From Azotimanducus sp963663145 (lineage in GTDB: Bacteria > Pseudomonadota > Gammaproteobacteria > Pseudomonadales > Azotimanducaceae): a stretch of DNA of 64,000 nucleotides. The stretch lies in assembly GCA_963663145.1 (NCBI GenBank), contig OY760134.1, positions 62,001-126,000 on the forward strand. Direction: 5' to 3'. Shown here one piece after another: positions 34,595-45,256 of the stretch. The translations under genes and the position numbers were made by a program. The notes under the pieces were generated by a model. The model was not told the DNA's origin and ran no database searches. It was given only the letters and a program-made list of their open reading frames with translations. Each line of letters begins with the position of its first letter. Position 1 is the first letter of the stretch.

Positions 34595-35308
34595 TCAACG
34601 CCGGAGCGAGCACCCCGGTTCGGGAGAACAGGTGTCGAAACCATTGACGAACCATCCGGTGATTGTTTCGAGTCTTGTCAGCGCCGTGCCGACGGTCACC
34701 CCCCACGCCCCTAAGCGAAATGCCTCCCGAACCTTCCCGGGCGTATGGTAGCGTCCTTCGGCAATGACGCGAGGCGCCACACTGACCGCATGACTCAAAA
34801 GCTGGTAGTCGGGATCGTGCGGAGTTCGCCCGCCCAAATATCCAGAGAGTGTCGTGCCAATAAAGCCCACATTGAGCGCCAGCGCGAAATGCACATCGTC
34901 CATGCCTGAGCAATCAGCCATGGCGTGACAATCATTGTCAAGAATTGCTTTGACGATGTCCTCCCTCCGGGCCGGTCTGATGCGGTCGGTCGCATCAAAG
35001 GCAATCACGTCGGCGCCGGCATCCGCAAGCGCCAGCACATCGTCAATGCTTGGTGTGATGCTCACTTCGCTGTTTTTCATATCGCGCTTGACGATGCCGA
35101 ATACCGGCACTTCACTCACTTGCCGTACTTTCGCGACCCTCGCGGCGCCCTCAATTCTCAACGCCTTTGCGCCGCCGCCAATGCATGCGGAGGCCATGGC
35201 GACAACCATGTCGTCGCGATCAAGCGGCCCGCCGACGACAGGCTGACAGGAGGCGATAATGCCACCCTTCATAGTCTGGTCGAGACCTTCGACGGTGAAA
35301 CGCTTCAT
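34595..35308 (-). CDS. nanE: N-acetylmannosamine-6-phosphate 2-epimerase
   Basis: A 237-residue TIM-barrel enzyme converting ManNAc-6-P to GlcNAc-6-P. Family blocks: 'GGIIASCQPVVGGPLDRDDM', 'GAKALRIEG', the catalytic Lys in 'PVFGIVKRD', 'DADVIAFDATDRIRP'-like sequence, and the catalytic Glu in 'RVIAEGRYHTP', then 'GAWGVTVGTALTR'. It is the first gene of the long minus-strand operon, divergent from the TonB receptor. No sialate lyase gene is present, so ManNAc probably comes from a glycan other than sialic acid; this is inference. Confidence 0.93.
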   Translation of the reverse strand: MKRFTVEGLDQTMKGGIIASCQPVVGGPLDRDDMVVAMASACIGGGAKALRIEGAARVAKVRQVSEVPVFGIVKRDMKNSEVSITPSIDDVLALADAGADVIAFDATDRIRPARREDIVKAILDNDCHAMADCSGMDDVHFALALNVGFIGTTLSGYLGGRTPHDPDYQLLSHAVSVAPRVIAEGRYHTPGKVREAFRLGAWGVTVGTALTRLETITGWFVNGFDTCSPEPGCSLRR

Positions 35309-35669
35309 TGCTCGGTCTTTACGCGAAGAAGACGATGCGGATTCGGAGCATCATGGGCTTCTCCTTATCTATTGGTTCAGCCAGTTTGTGAACGGCTCGG
35401 CATCAAGGCCGACCCCAAAAGGACAACGATAATACCAGATACTACCAATCGCTCGTCATTTGCGATGCTCGAATCCTCGCCCAAACGCTTGGCATGTCCT
35501 CTTCACAGCTTATCTCTGGATGGCGTTCAGGGGATCCAGACGGGAAGTTCGCTTCGGCAACCATGAAATGATGATGTGTGGTATGGTGGTATTAAAATAC
35601 TGGTTCTTTTTGTCCAAACTGGTAATATTCATTATCTATTTCGGGTCAATGTCAACTATGGAGACGATT
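35309..35669. promoter_or_regulatory. Divergent control region between nanE operon and TonB receptor
   Basis: This 361-bp gap holds no convincing gene. It contains half-sites like those of the palindrome before the GntR gene: ATACCA at 35432-35437 and TGGTAT at 35579-35584 and 35587-35592, plus TGGTAA at 35620-35625. The stretch 35575-35640 is AT-rich and suits the receptor promoter. Control of both divergent units by the GntR protein is inferred. Confidence 0.5.
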
Positions 35670-38600
35670 ATGAACACGAGCAAGAAAATACCTGTGGAGC
35701 GTAGGTGTGAGACCGTGCGTAACCGCTACACGCTCCTCTCCTTGGTGTCTTTGGCGCTGGCGTTGCTGACCGGCGCAGTTTCTGCGCAACAACCGGCGGC
35801 TGATGAGGACAAGGAGGTTGACAAGGACGCTATTGAAGAGATTGTCGTTACCGGCATCAGGGGTGCCCTGTCACAAGCGCTTGACGCGAAACGGGACTCT
35901 GCCTCCATCTTGGACGCAATCAACGCCGAGGACATCGGGAAGTTTCCGGATCAGAATGCGGCGGAGTCGCTCTCCCGGGTCGCCGGTGTGAGTGTGACAA
36001 GGGATTTCGGCGAGGGCGAGCGGATATCTATACGAGGCACCCGCTCTTCTCAAAACCGCAGCCTGCTGAATGGCATGCCGATTGCGACGACTGAATGGTT
36101 CACTCTCAACCTTTCATCGCGCGGCTTCAATTACACCGTGTTGCCCGCCAATCTGGTCAAATCCATCAAGGTGTACAAGACACCTCAGGCAGATATCCAA
36201 GAAGGCTCGCTCGGCGGTACGGTCGTGATGGAAACGAACAAGCCGCTGGAGTTGAAGCCTTTCACCCTGTCTGTGCAGGGTCAGGGACAGTATTCCGGCA
36301 ATTCGGAGAAGTGGAACCAGAACGGTTCCGGCTTGTTTTCCTGGCATAACGACCAACAGACCTTGGGCGCGCTGATTTCAGCATCCCGCCAAGCTCGTGC
36401 CGTGCACCGTTACGGCCGCGAGGTGATACGTTTTCTGGAACCGGGGCATCCGCACAATTCCTCGGATGATTATTGGGCGCCGCGTCTGATGAGCTTGGCG
36501 GATTTTCGTCAGGAGCGGGAACGTGACACTCTGTTCTTCTCCGGCCAATGGCGGCCCGGTGACCGCTTTGAGATGACGGTCAATTATCTCGACACGGTGC
36601 TCGATGCGGACAGCAACAATAATGGCAATCTGGTGACCATCAATGAGGGAGACCGAGGCACGCTCGATCCAGACTCAATCGTCACCAGAGGTAGCGGGGA
36701 CGAGGAGGGCGTGGTTGCCGGTACTTGGTATCTCCGAAATTGTGTGCCTACTCCCGGCTGCAATTCAGCCTTGGGCTCGGACCGCAACGGCGATGGTTTC
36801 CCCGACAACAATCAACCATGGCCGTTCCCGGGCGGCCGCACCCAAGTATTTGACCGTCTGTCCCGGATCGACACAGAGGCGCTGGATTTGGAATTTACCT
36901 ATGCCAGCGATGCTGGATGGACGCTCTCGACCCACATTGGCGATACGCAGTCGCAGGGAGGCGCATTTGATCAGCGCGGCTGGTTTTTCAGCGCCGAGCA
37001 TGGTGGTTACACATGGGTGGATCCCAATACCGGTGAGGAAATAAGACGCACTCGTGATGACTGGATACATGCGGCAACTCTGGACCAAGACCTGAACCTG
37101 CGTTACCTGACTACTCCGGAGGGCAAAAATGGGCTGCATCCCGGGGGCATAGACGGCCTTCGCGACGAAAGCGACCAATCCTATGCCGGACGGCTGTTCG
37201 ACTATGGCAATCAGGGGCGTTCCAGCACTGTGGATTATGAGGAGGAGCAATATTTGACGCTCGATTTCGAGCAGAATTTGAACAACTACGCTCTGACTTC
37301 GTTCAAAGCCGGGATCATGTATCGGGATCGCGACAAAGGGCGCGATTATCACCAATACAGCTACGTGCGCAACCTCGACGAGGATTTTCAGAGGGGCGAG
37401 AACGGTGATTTTGCCCGCGACGCGAACGGTCGAGCCATACTCCGAGCCGGAGCCAACGCCAATGATTGGCTGCAAATCACACCCGGCATTCCCTTCAATC
37501 GCGGCCGTCATTTCGGGAGCGATCCGAGTGTGCTCACCATTGCCCACTTCACCAATGGTGAGCGCTCTCCCCTTGGCTACCTGCTGGTGGATAGCGACAC
37601 TGCCCGCGCTCTGGACAACCGCCCCACCGAGGCACTGCTGGAAACCATTTTTCTCAGCGACACATGGAACGTGGGCGAAGAAGTGACTTCTGCTTATGTG
37701 AAGGCCGATTACCAGCTTGATCGTGTTCGTGGCGAGCTGGGGTTGCGTATCTCTCGCACCACAACAAACTCGCAGGGTTACCAAGTGGTGGGGGACCCAG
37801 TGGGCGCAGCCCTGTTTCTGAACCCCAACGCGCAGGCGGAAGCATCCAACGTCGTGAATCGTGGCAATAACAGAAGGCTCTGCACGCCCGATACCTGCTA
37901 CGCTAACTGGATTACCCACAGCAACAGCTACACGGAATTCCTACCTAACTTCAATCTCTCGTATGATTTGAACAGCGAAGTCGTACTGCGCTTTGGCGCT
38001 GCCAGGGTCATGGCACGCCCAGATCCGCAAGCACTTGCGGTGCGCACTTCCTATTACAGCAACATCAATGCCGGCACCCGCGGCAACCCGGAGATGGAAG
38101 CGATCATCGCCAATCAGTACGACTTGTCGGCTGAATGGTACTTTGCCGAGGAATCATTGCTGGCCATGACTTTGTTCTACAAGGACATCTCTGGCAGCCC
38201 TCTCTCCGTCACCGGCAAGGAAACCCGAACCATATTCGAAAATGGCGAACAGGTTGAGCGGGAGTTTGACATCACCCTGCCTGTCAATGGGGAAAATCAG
38301 CGTCTTTTCGGTATGGAGGCACTGTGGCAGCAGCCCCTGTGGCGTCGCTTCGGCGCGTTATTCAATTACACTTGGACCAATGCCGATGTCCCCGGGCAGG
38401 AGCGCAGTCCGGTGCAGGATCAAACAGGTGAATTTTTTGTTGGCACGGGACTTGGTTCCGGTATCGTTGAAGGCGCTTCGGAGCATACGCTCAACGGTTC
38501 CTTCTATTACGAGCATGCGAACCTCAATGCGCGTATCAGCTACAACTGGCGCTCGGAGTATTTAAGCGAAACTTCTTATTTCGGCTCTGAAACTTGGACT

Positions 38601-38783
38601 GACGATTACGGCTACCTGACTTTCACCACCAGCTACAAAATCAATGAGCGCATTGACTTGGTTGGTCAATTCATTAATATCACTGACGAGGATGTCGATC
38701 AATATCATCTGATACCGGCGCGCCGCTCCAAGGTCTATGACAACGACCGTCGCTTTGTGGTGATTGTGAATGTCAGGTTTTGA
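35670..38783 (+). CDS. TonB-dependent outer-membrane receptor (carbohydrate type)
   Basis: A 1037-residue protein: a signal peptide (cleavage near 'GAVSA-QQ'), TonB box 'EEIVVTGIR', plug domain 'ASILDAINAEDIGKFPDQNA ... ESLSRVAGVSVTRDFGEGER', and a beta-barrel ending in 'VIVNVRF' with terminal Phe. This is the subfamily common in Xanthomonas, Caulobacter and Alteromonas relatives for glycan uptake. ATG 35670 is preferred because GGAG lies six bases upstream and the signal peptide starts correctly; in-frame ATGs at 35649 and 35658 are alternatives. It would bring oligosaccharides into the periplasm for the ABC importer. Confidence 0.95.
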   Translation: MNTSKKIPVERRCETVRNRYTLLSLVSLALALLTGAVSAQQPAADEDKEVDKDAIEEIVVTGIRGALSQALDAKRDSASILDAINAEDIGKFPDQNAAESLSRVAGVSVTRDFGEGERISIRGTRSSQNRSLLNGMPIATTEWFTLNLSSRGFNYTVLPANLVKSIKVYKTPQADIQEGSLGGTVVMETNKPLELKPFTLSVQGQGQYSGNSEKWNQNGSGLFSWHNDQQTLGALISASRQARAVHRYGREVIRFLEPGHPHNSSDDYWAPRLMSLADFRQERERDTLFFSGQWRPGDRFEMTVNYLDTVLDADSNNNGNLVTINEGDRGTLDPDSIVTRGSGDEEGVVAGTWYLRNCVPTPGCNSALGSDRNGDGFPDNNQPWPFPGGRTQVFDRLSRIDTEALDLEFTYASDAGWTLSTHIGDTQSQGGAFDQRGWFFSAEHGGYTWVDPNTGEEIRRTRDDWIHAATLDQDLNLRYLTTPEGKNGLHPGGIDGLRDESDQSYAGRLFDYGNQGRSSTVDYEEEQYLTLDFEQNLNNYALTSFKAGIMYRDRDKGRDYHQYSYVRNLDEDFQRGENGDFARDANGRAILRAGANANDWLQITPGIPFNRGRHFGSDPSVLTIAHFTNGERSPLGYLLVDSDTARALDNRPTEALLETIFLSDTWNVGEEVTSAYVKADYQLDRVRGELGLRISRTTTNSQGYQVVGDPVGAALFLNPNAQAEASNVVNRGNNRRLCTPDTCYANWITHSNSYTEFLPNFNLSYDLNSEVVLRFGAARVMARPDPQALAVRTSYYSNINAGTRGNPEMEAIIANQYDLSAEWYFAEESLLAMTLFYKDISGSPLSVTGKETRTIFENGEQVEREFDITLPVNGENQRLFGMEALWQQPLWRRFGALFNYTWTNADVPGQERSPVQDQTGEFFVGTGLGSGIVEGASEHTLNGSFYYEHANLNARISYNWRSEYLSETSYFGSETWTDDYGYLTFTTSYKINERIDLVGQFINITDEDVDQYHLIPARRSKVYDNDRRFVVIVNVRF

Positions 38784-38796
38784 GCTTGCTTCCAAG

Positions 38797-38821
38797 GCCT
38801 GCCGGTTTGATGCCGGCGGGC
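38797..38821 (+). other. Hairpin between receptor and glycoside hydrolase genes
   Basis: GCCTGCCGG (38797-38805) pairs with CCGGCGGGC (38813-38821) around a 7-base loop, 13 bases after the receptor stop and 10 bases before the next ATG. There is no U-tract, so it is more likely an mRNA-stability or partial attenuation hairpin than a full terminator. Confidence 0.45.
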
Positions 38822-38831
38822 TTCGCATCCA

Positions 38832-40010
38832 ATGCGCTTTCTCCTGCCCGCGCTGTTGCTGACATCCCTCGCTTTCGGCGCGTCCGCTTCCGGCGAGACA
38901 GCAGGCAAGCAAGCGGCAGGATCATTCACGCGGGGTGTTTGGCTTACCAATGTTGACAGCGATGTGCTGTTTGACCAGCAGCATCTCGAGGAGGCTATCA
39001 CCGCCCTCTCGAAACATGGTTTCAATACGCTATATCCGGTCGCTTGGAACAGGGGGCATACCCTGCACCCCAGCTCGGTAGCTGAGCGCTGGACCGGGAG
39101 CTTGCAGTTGCCTCATCCGGGGCTTGCCGGCCGAGACCCGCTCAAGGAAATCATCAATCATGCCGAGCGGCACGGTATGAGGATCATTCCTTGGTTTGAA
39201 TACGGCTTGATGATGCCTGCGGATTCGCGCTTGGTGCGTGAAAACCCGCAATGGCTGACCCGTCGCATGGACGGTTCGGCCACTTGGCGACTCGGTGACG
39301 AGCACAGCATGGTGTGGCTGAACCCCCTACATCCCGAAGTACAGAGGATGCTCATTGAACTGTTGATGGAACTTGTCGATGTCTACGCCGTGGACGGCGT
39401 GCAACTCGACGATCATTTTGGCTACCACTATCAGTTCGGCTATGACCCCTACACACTGGCGCTTTATCATCGCGAACACGACGGACGGCAGCCGCCCCGC
39501 GCGCCAAGCCTTGCGCCATCGGAAAACTGCGAGCACGATGATGCTCGCTGGCAAGGCTGGAGCGACTGGCGCGCGGCTGGTATCACTCGTTTTGTCGAGA
39601 AACTGGTCGCGGCTTTGCGCAGGATACGTCCGGATTTAACAATTTCGGTCTCGCCCAATCCACAGGCCTTTTCCAAAAGCTGCTACCTGCTTGACTGGCG
39701 CGCTTGGCATGAGCGTCGTTTGATTGATGAATTGGTGCTGCAAGTCTATCGGGACAATATGATGTCTTTTGCGGAAGAGCTATCGAAACCGGAGGTACTG
39801 CTCACAAAACAGTCTATTCCGGTGGTTGTCGGCATACTGAGCGGACTCAAAACCCGGCATGTCGCATCCGGCCTGCTGCGTCGGCAGATTCTGATGGCTC
39901 GGGAACGGCAGTTTAGCGGCCTATCATTCTTCTTTTACGAAAGCTTGTGGAATTTGTCCGAGGAAACACCGCGACAGCGTCGAAAATTCTTCATGGAAGC
40001 ACTGCGATAG
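38832..40010 (+). CDS. Secreted GHL10/DUF187-type glycoside hydrolase
   Basis: A 392-residue protein with a clear signal peptide ('MRFLLPALLLTSLAFGASAS'). The mature part matches the glycosyl-hydrolase-like 10 family (DUF187): 'TRGVWLTNVDSDVLFD', 'ALSKHGFNTLYPVAWNRGHT', 'HGMRIIPWFEYGLMM', 'WLNPLHPEVQRMLIELLMEL', the acidic 'VDGVQLDDHFGY' and 'DLTISVSPNPQAFS'. Characterised relatives act on peptidoglycan-like or other aminosugar glycans. It would trim glycan at the cell surface or in the periplasm. It lies 48 bases after the receptor gene and is probably cotranscribed. Confidence 0.88.
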   Translation: MRFLLPALLLTSLAFGASASGETAGKQAAGSFTRGVWLTNVDSDVLFDQQHLEEAITALSKHGFNTLYPVAWNRGHTLHPSSVAERWTGSLQLPHPGLAGRDPLKEIINHAERHGMRIIPWFEYGLMMPADSRLVRENPQWLTRRMDGSATWRLGDEHSMVWLNPLHPEVQRMLIELLMELVDVYAVDGVQLDDHFGYHYQFGYDPYTLALYHREHDGRQPPRAPSLAPSENCEHDDARWQGWSDWRAAGITRFVEKLVAALRRIRPDLTISVSPNPQAFSKSCYLLDWRAWHERRLIDELVLQVYRDNMMSFAEELSKPEVLLTKQSIPVVVGILSGLKTRHVASGLLRRQILMARERQFSGLSFFFYESLWNLSEETPRQRRKFFMEALR

Positions 40011-40133
40011 GTCGCCGTGCGGCATGCCGCAATGTCCAGTCGTTGGACAATGTGCTGCGATGCAAGGTCCAAACTGGTATCGGCGTGGCAAAATTGTACG
40101 AAGTTCCACCCTCACTTGCTTGGGCAAAATTAA

Positions 40134-40155
40134 ATACCACTGAATTCGTTGGTAT
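40134..40155. promoter_or_regulatory. Candidate GntR operator
   Basis: ATACCA-N10-TGGTAT is a perfect inverted repeat, and the spacer contains GAATTC exactly at its centre, 36 bases before the GntR start codon. Similar half-sites occur in the nanE/receptor control region. A second inverted repeat, TGTCCA-gtcgt-TGGACA, lies at 40033-40049. Confidence 0.55.
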
Positions 40156-40190
40156 GATTCTGTGCATAGGCAAAAGATCGGGAATAAGAA

Positions 40191-40931
40191 ATGGTGACGC
40201 TCGAAAAAATCAGTAGAATCTACTTCGAAAACCGCCATGTGCGGCCTAAATACCGCAGGCTGTATGACGCCATCACGCAATGCATGGAGAGCACTGCTGT
40301 CGGCCCAGGTGAATTGATACCGAGCGAGAGAGAACTCGCCGAAAAACTGGGGATTTCAAGGGTCACAATCCGCAAAGCCTTTTCCGAGCTCTTTGAGAAC
40401 GGCATTCTGGATCGCAAGCATGGGGCCGGGACCTTCGTGTCGAGGCGCATAGAGAAATCGGTGTCGAGTGTTTCCTCATTTTCAGAGGACATGGCGAAGA
40501 ACAGACTCATGCCCAGTTCAAAGGTCATATCCGTGCGACATCTCAAGCCGGACGCCCATCTCGCTTTGATTTTTGGGCTGGAACCGGATCGGAAGATTGT
40601 TGAGATTCAGCGCGTTCGCTTGGCGAACAGCGTCGCGATCGCTTATGAAGTGGTTGCCGTGCCTGAAGATGTATTGCCTGACTCCTTGAGCATAGGCCAG
40701 TCCCTTTATCAGGACATGGCGCAGGTGGGCTTAAGACCGACGAGCGCGGTTCAGAGGATACGGGCCGCGAACGCGAATAAAGTGCAGGCAAGCATGCTCG
40801 ATATCAATGCGAACGCGGCGATTCTGCATATTGAGCGGCATGGTGTCATTCAAAGTGGAAGGGTTGTTGAGTACACGAACTCCTATTACCGCTCAGACTC
40901 CTATGAATTTGTGACCGAAGTCCCGGTGTAA
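40191..40931 (+). CDS. GntR-family regulator, HutC/UTRA subfamily
   Basis: A 246-residue regulator: winged-helix DNA-binding domain 'PSERELAEKLGISRVTIRKA' followed by 'GILDRKHGAGTFV' (about residues 43-83), then a UTRA ligand-binding domain ('HLALIFGLEPDRKIVEIQRV', 'YEVVAVPEDVLPDSL', 'ILHIERHGVIQSGRVVEYTN'). UTRA regulators of this type often sense aminosugar phosphates such as GlcNAc-6-P, which would be the product of NanE here. It probably controls the whole locus and its own gene via ATACCA/TGGTAT sites. Effector and targets are inference. Confidence 0.92.
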   Translation: MVTLEKISRIYFENRHVRPKYRRLYDAITQCMESTAVGPGELIPSERELAEKLGISRVTIRKAFSELFENGILDRKHGAGTFVSRRIEKSVSSVSSFSEDMAKNRLMPSSKVISVRHLKPDAHLALIFGLEPDRKIVEIQRVRLANSVAIAYEVVAVPEDVLPDSLSIGQSLYQDMAQVGLRPTSAVQRIRAANANKVQASMLDINANAAILHIERHGVIQSGRVVEYTNSYYRSDSYEFVTEVPV

Positions 40932-40988
40932 AACCTCTCAATCGGCGCTGAGAGATTCAATGGCTAGGCTTTTAGCCTGTTCAAAACC

Positions 40989-41439
40989 TAGTCTCGTAAT
41001 TCAATACCAAGAACTTTTCGAACAGTTTCAACTGGTATTCCGTTCTCAAACGCACAATTCTTGAGCCTAGCGTCCTCTTCGGTGTCGGGAACCAGTTCTG
41101 TTTTTGAGTATTCGATGCAAGTTTTCTGAACTTCATAGGCTACTTTCCTCCCGCGCCGCTCCATCAATACCGGGGCGAGTTCAACAGCCCACTCCTTCGC
41201 TCCTATTTTTCCGAGAGTCGCTCGCCGAATTCAGTCAGGCGAAATGGACTACCGCTTGCAAATGCTGGCATTGGAAGCGCGTCAATTTTCCGTTCAAGGC
41301 GCTTGATGGTCTTGTGTAGGGTCTTCAACGCCTTATCAACGCCACCCTTCCAATATCCTATTTTCCAAGTTGCTCCCACTATAGCGATCAATAGAAGGAC
41401 TATTGGGCTAAGCAACCACAAACAGCTCGTGTCTTTCAT
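40989..41439 (-). pseudogene. Frameshifted small membrane-anchored conserved protein
   Basis: The minus-strand ATG at 41439 opens 'LLSPIVLLLIAIVGATWKIG', a single membrane anchor, then a helical stretch and 'SGSPFRLTEFGERLSEK' before a TAG. If one base is added to the run of five T (41206-41210, A on the coding strand), the frame continues as 'IGAKEWAVELAPVLMERRGR' and on to 'GIPVETVRKVLGIELRD' with a stop at 40989. The joined product, about 150 residues, resembles a widespread family of anchored proteins with a 'SPLRLTxLG' motif. A homopolymer deletion, real or a sequencing artefact, explains the break. Confidence 0.65.
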
Positions 41440-41673
41440 GCATTCCTTCGATCACCCGCTCCCCGCGAAAGAGAGGAATGGAAAACATAATAGGGGGTGG
41501 GTTTCAAACGCGCTAGCTTGCCGTATCATCTGGCCGAGGATGGGATGCTCGATGAAGTTCATTGTCGCGTTCCAGTCTGTGGCTCAAGTCGGCTCAAGCC
41601 TTGCCTATTGCCAATATGATGAGAATCTTCAAGGCACAATGCACACATCTCCTGTGAATAGGATGTCCCAGAC

Positions 41674-42975
41674 GTGACGCTCGCCGAATCCATCCGCTCG
41701 CTTGCTGACGGGCGCCTGTGGCGCATCTTCTTGTTCGGCGTCGCGAGCGGCTATCCGTGGATCGTAATCGGTTCCGGCATGTCCGCTTGGCTCAAGGATG
41801 AGGGACTATCGCGGGGCAGCATCGGCCTCTTTGGTGTGGTATTCCTTGCCTATACCTTTAACTTTCTCTGGGCCCCAATCGTCGATCATTTGAAGCTACC
41901 GTTGCTATCGAGGCTCGGCCAACGCCGTTCTTGGATCTTCTTGTGCCAGATATTACTGGTGCTGCTGATTGTCGCTCTGTCACTCAACGACCCGTCGCAG
42001 AATCTCTTGCTCACGGCGGCCGTTGCGCTGGGGGTGTCGATTTTTTCCGCCACTCAAGACCTCTCCATCGATGCCTATCGAATCACCATCATTCGCGAGG
42101 ACGAACCCGATCTCATCGGCATGGGGGCATCCATGACCACTGCTGGCTGGTGGACGGGCTTTAGCCTGCCGGCCGTGTTCGCCTTCTGGCTTGCCGACGA
42201 TCTCGGCTGGCCACTGGTCTATCAAGGCTTGGCGATTCTATTCCTATTGATCGCCGTCCTCGCCTTGGGCATTGTCCGAGAACCGGCAAGGCCGGCACCC
42301 GAGGCAAGAGCGTTGCGGGCGGGTCTCGCCGAAAAAACCTTCTCATGGGTTGACCGAACCTATATCGATGCCGTCGCGGAGTTTTTCCGCCGCAACGGGG
42401 CCTTGCTCGCGTTCGGCATTCTCGGATTCATATTTTTCTTCAAGATCGGCGAGGCCTTTCTCGGCCGCATGGCGATTGTGTTCTACAAGGAAGTTGGGTT
42501 CACGACCGCCGAAATCGGCACCTATTCGAAAGGCATCGGCTGGATCGTCTCCATCGTCTGCGCCTTGGCTGCGGGTCTCATGACGGCGCAGCTGGGCAAC
42601 ATTCGAATGCTCTTTGCGGCGGGTATCGCGATGGCCGCGACCAACCTGTTGTTCTCATGGATTGCGATCGTCGGGCCGGATACCGACCTCTTTGCCATTG
42701 CGGTGGTGCTCGACGGCATCGCCGGTGCGGTCTCGACAGTCGCCTTCGTGGCGTTCATCTCCGAATACACCAGCCGGTTCCACTCCGCGACCCAATACGC
42801 GGCGCTCGCCTCGGTGGGTAATTCGGGTCGCACCCTGCTCGCCGCCGGAAGCGGCTTCATGGTCACCGCGCTTGGCGGTGATTGGGCGCTATTTTTCGTG
42901 ATCACGGCGTTGATGGTGACTCCCTCGCTGTGCATTCTCTGGTGGATTTGGGCGCGAATTCGTCACGCCCCTTGA
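41674..42975 (+). CDS. AmpG-family muropeptide permease (MFS)
   Basis: A 433-residue membrane protein with about 12 hydrophobic segments. The start 'LWRIFLFGVASGYPWIVIGS' and 'SAWLKDEGLSRGSIGLFGVV', then 'NFLWAPIVDHLKLPLLSRLG' and 'SATQDLSIDAYRI' are AmpG features. AmpG imports GlcNAc-anhydroMurNAc peptides from the periplasm for recycling; AmpD, which acts next, is encoded at 13.4 kb. It starts with GTG. It stands alone, not in an obvious operon. Confidence 0.92.
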   Translation: MTLAESIRSLADGRLWRIFLFGVASGYPWIVIGSGMSAWLKDEGLSRGSIGLFGVVFLAYTFNFLWAPIVDHLKLPLLSRLGQRRSWIFLCQILLVLLIVALSLNDPSQNLLLTAAVALGVSIFSATQDLSIDAYRITIIREDEPDLIGMGASMTTAGWWTGFSLPAVFAFWLADDLGWPLVYQGLAILFLLIAVLALGIVREPARPAPEARALRAGLAEKTFSWVDRTYIDAVAEFFRRNGALLAFGILGFIFFFKIGEAFLGRMAIVFYKEVGFTTAEIGTYSKGIGWIVSIVCALAAGLMTAQLGNIRMLFAAGIAMAATNLLFSWIAIVGPDTDLFAIAVVLDGIAGAVSTVAFVAFISEYTSRFHSATQYAALASVGNSGRTLLAAGSGFMVTALGGDWALFFVITALMVTPSLCILWWIWARIRHAP

Positions 42976-43025
42976 AAAGCTGATCCCTGTCCCCACATAC
43001 GAATGCGGTTCTATTGTGTAGCAAG

Positions 43026-43083
43026 TTGACAACATGTTTGTCGAGTTGCTGTATGATTAGCAGTCTCCTAGCAAGAGTGCTAA
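43026..43083 (+). promoter_or_regulatory. groESL promoter with CIRCE operator
   Basis: TTGACA at 43026-43031 followed after 17 bases by CTGTAT resembles a sigma-70 promoter. Immediately downstream TTAGCAGTC-N9-GAGTGCTAA (43057-43083) is a CIRCE element differing from the consensus TTAGCACTC at one base. CIRCE binds the repressor HrcA, so groESL is probably HrcA-controlled. No hrcA gene is in the window. Confidence 0.88.
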
Positions 43084-43149
43084 TTGCTCAGTAGGGCTAG
43101 GAGTTCCCAATTAACCAAAGCTACAGTCAGACATAGGAGATGATTGTCA

Positions 43150-43440
43150 ATGAAAATTCGACCCCTGCATGACCGCGTTGTGGTCCGTCGGCTAGAAGAA
43201 GAAACCCGGACGGCCGGCGGCATCGTTCTCCCTGATTCCGCTGCAGAAAAGCCTTCCCAAGGCGAGATCATCGCCGTGGGCTCCGGCAAAGTGCTCGATG
43301 ACGGCAGCGTTCGCGCGCCTGGCGTCGAGGTAGGCGACAAGATCGTCTTTGGCCAGTACGGTGGAAGCACGGTAAAGATCGACGGCGAGGAACTGTTGAT
43401 CCTCAGCGAAAGCGAAATCTTTGGCGTGCTCGAAGACTAA
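43150..43440 (+). CDS. groES: Co-chaperonin GroES
   Basis: A 96-residue Cpn10: 'MKIRPLHDRVVVRRLEEETR', the mobile loop 'TAGGIVLPDSAAEKPSQGEI' and 'DDGSVRAPGVEVGDKIVFGQ'. It caps GroEL during folding. The ATG at 43150 gives the exact family start; TTG 43144 is not needed. It is 67 bases after a CIRCE operator and 68 bases before groEL. Confidence 0.98.
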   Translation: MKIRPLHDRVVVRRLEEETRTAGGIVLPDSAAEKPSQGEIIAVGSGKVLDDGSVRAPGVEVGDKIVFGQYGGSTVKIDGEELLILSESEIFGVLED

Positions 43441-43508
43441 GTCTTTTCAAGCGCGAAGAATTCTCAATCACAAGAACACCCGCAATATCATTTAAGGAGT
43501 AATCAAGA

Positions 43509-45146
<1,638 letters not shown>

Positions 45147-45157
45147 CCCCTGACTGA

Positions 45158-45187
45158 GAAGCCCCGCGAACGCGGGGCTTCTTTTTT
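45158..45187 (+). terminator. Rho-independent terminator of groESL
   Basis: GAAGCCCCGCG (45158-45168) and CGCGGGGCTTC (45171-45181) form an 11-bp stem around two unpaired bases, so the top pairs probably open into a small loop; TTTTTT follows at 45182-45187. Confidence 0.95.
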
Positions 45188-45256
45188 GGGCGCAGGAAAC
45201 TCGAAGCGGAAGATCTGCAATAAGCTGACACCTTCGGGTTCGATGAAAGGCGATCA

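Noticed and set aside
36765..37919. 384-codon open frame antisense to the TonB receptor
   Set aside because: Receptor frame is unmistakable; the antisense product has no motif and no ribosome-binding context.
38797..38821. Hairpin after the TonB receptor as a full Rho-independent terminator
   Set aside because: No U-tract follows the stem, and the next gene starts 10 bases later on the same strand.
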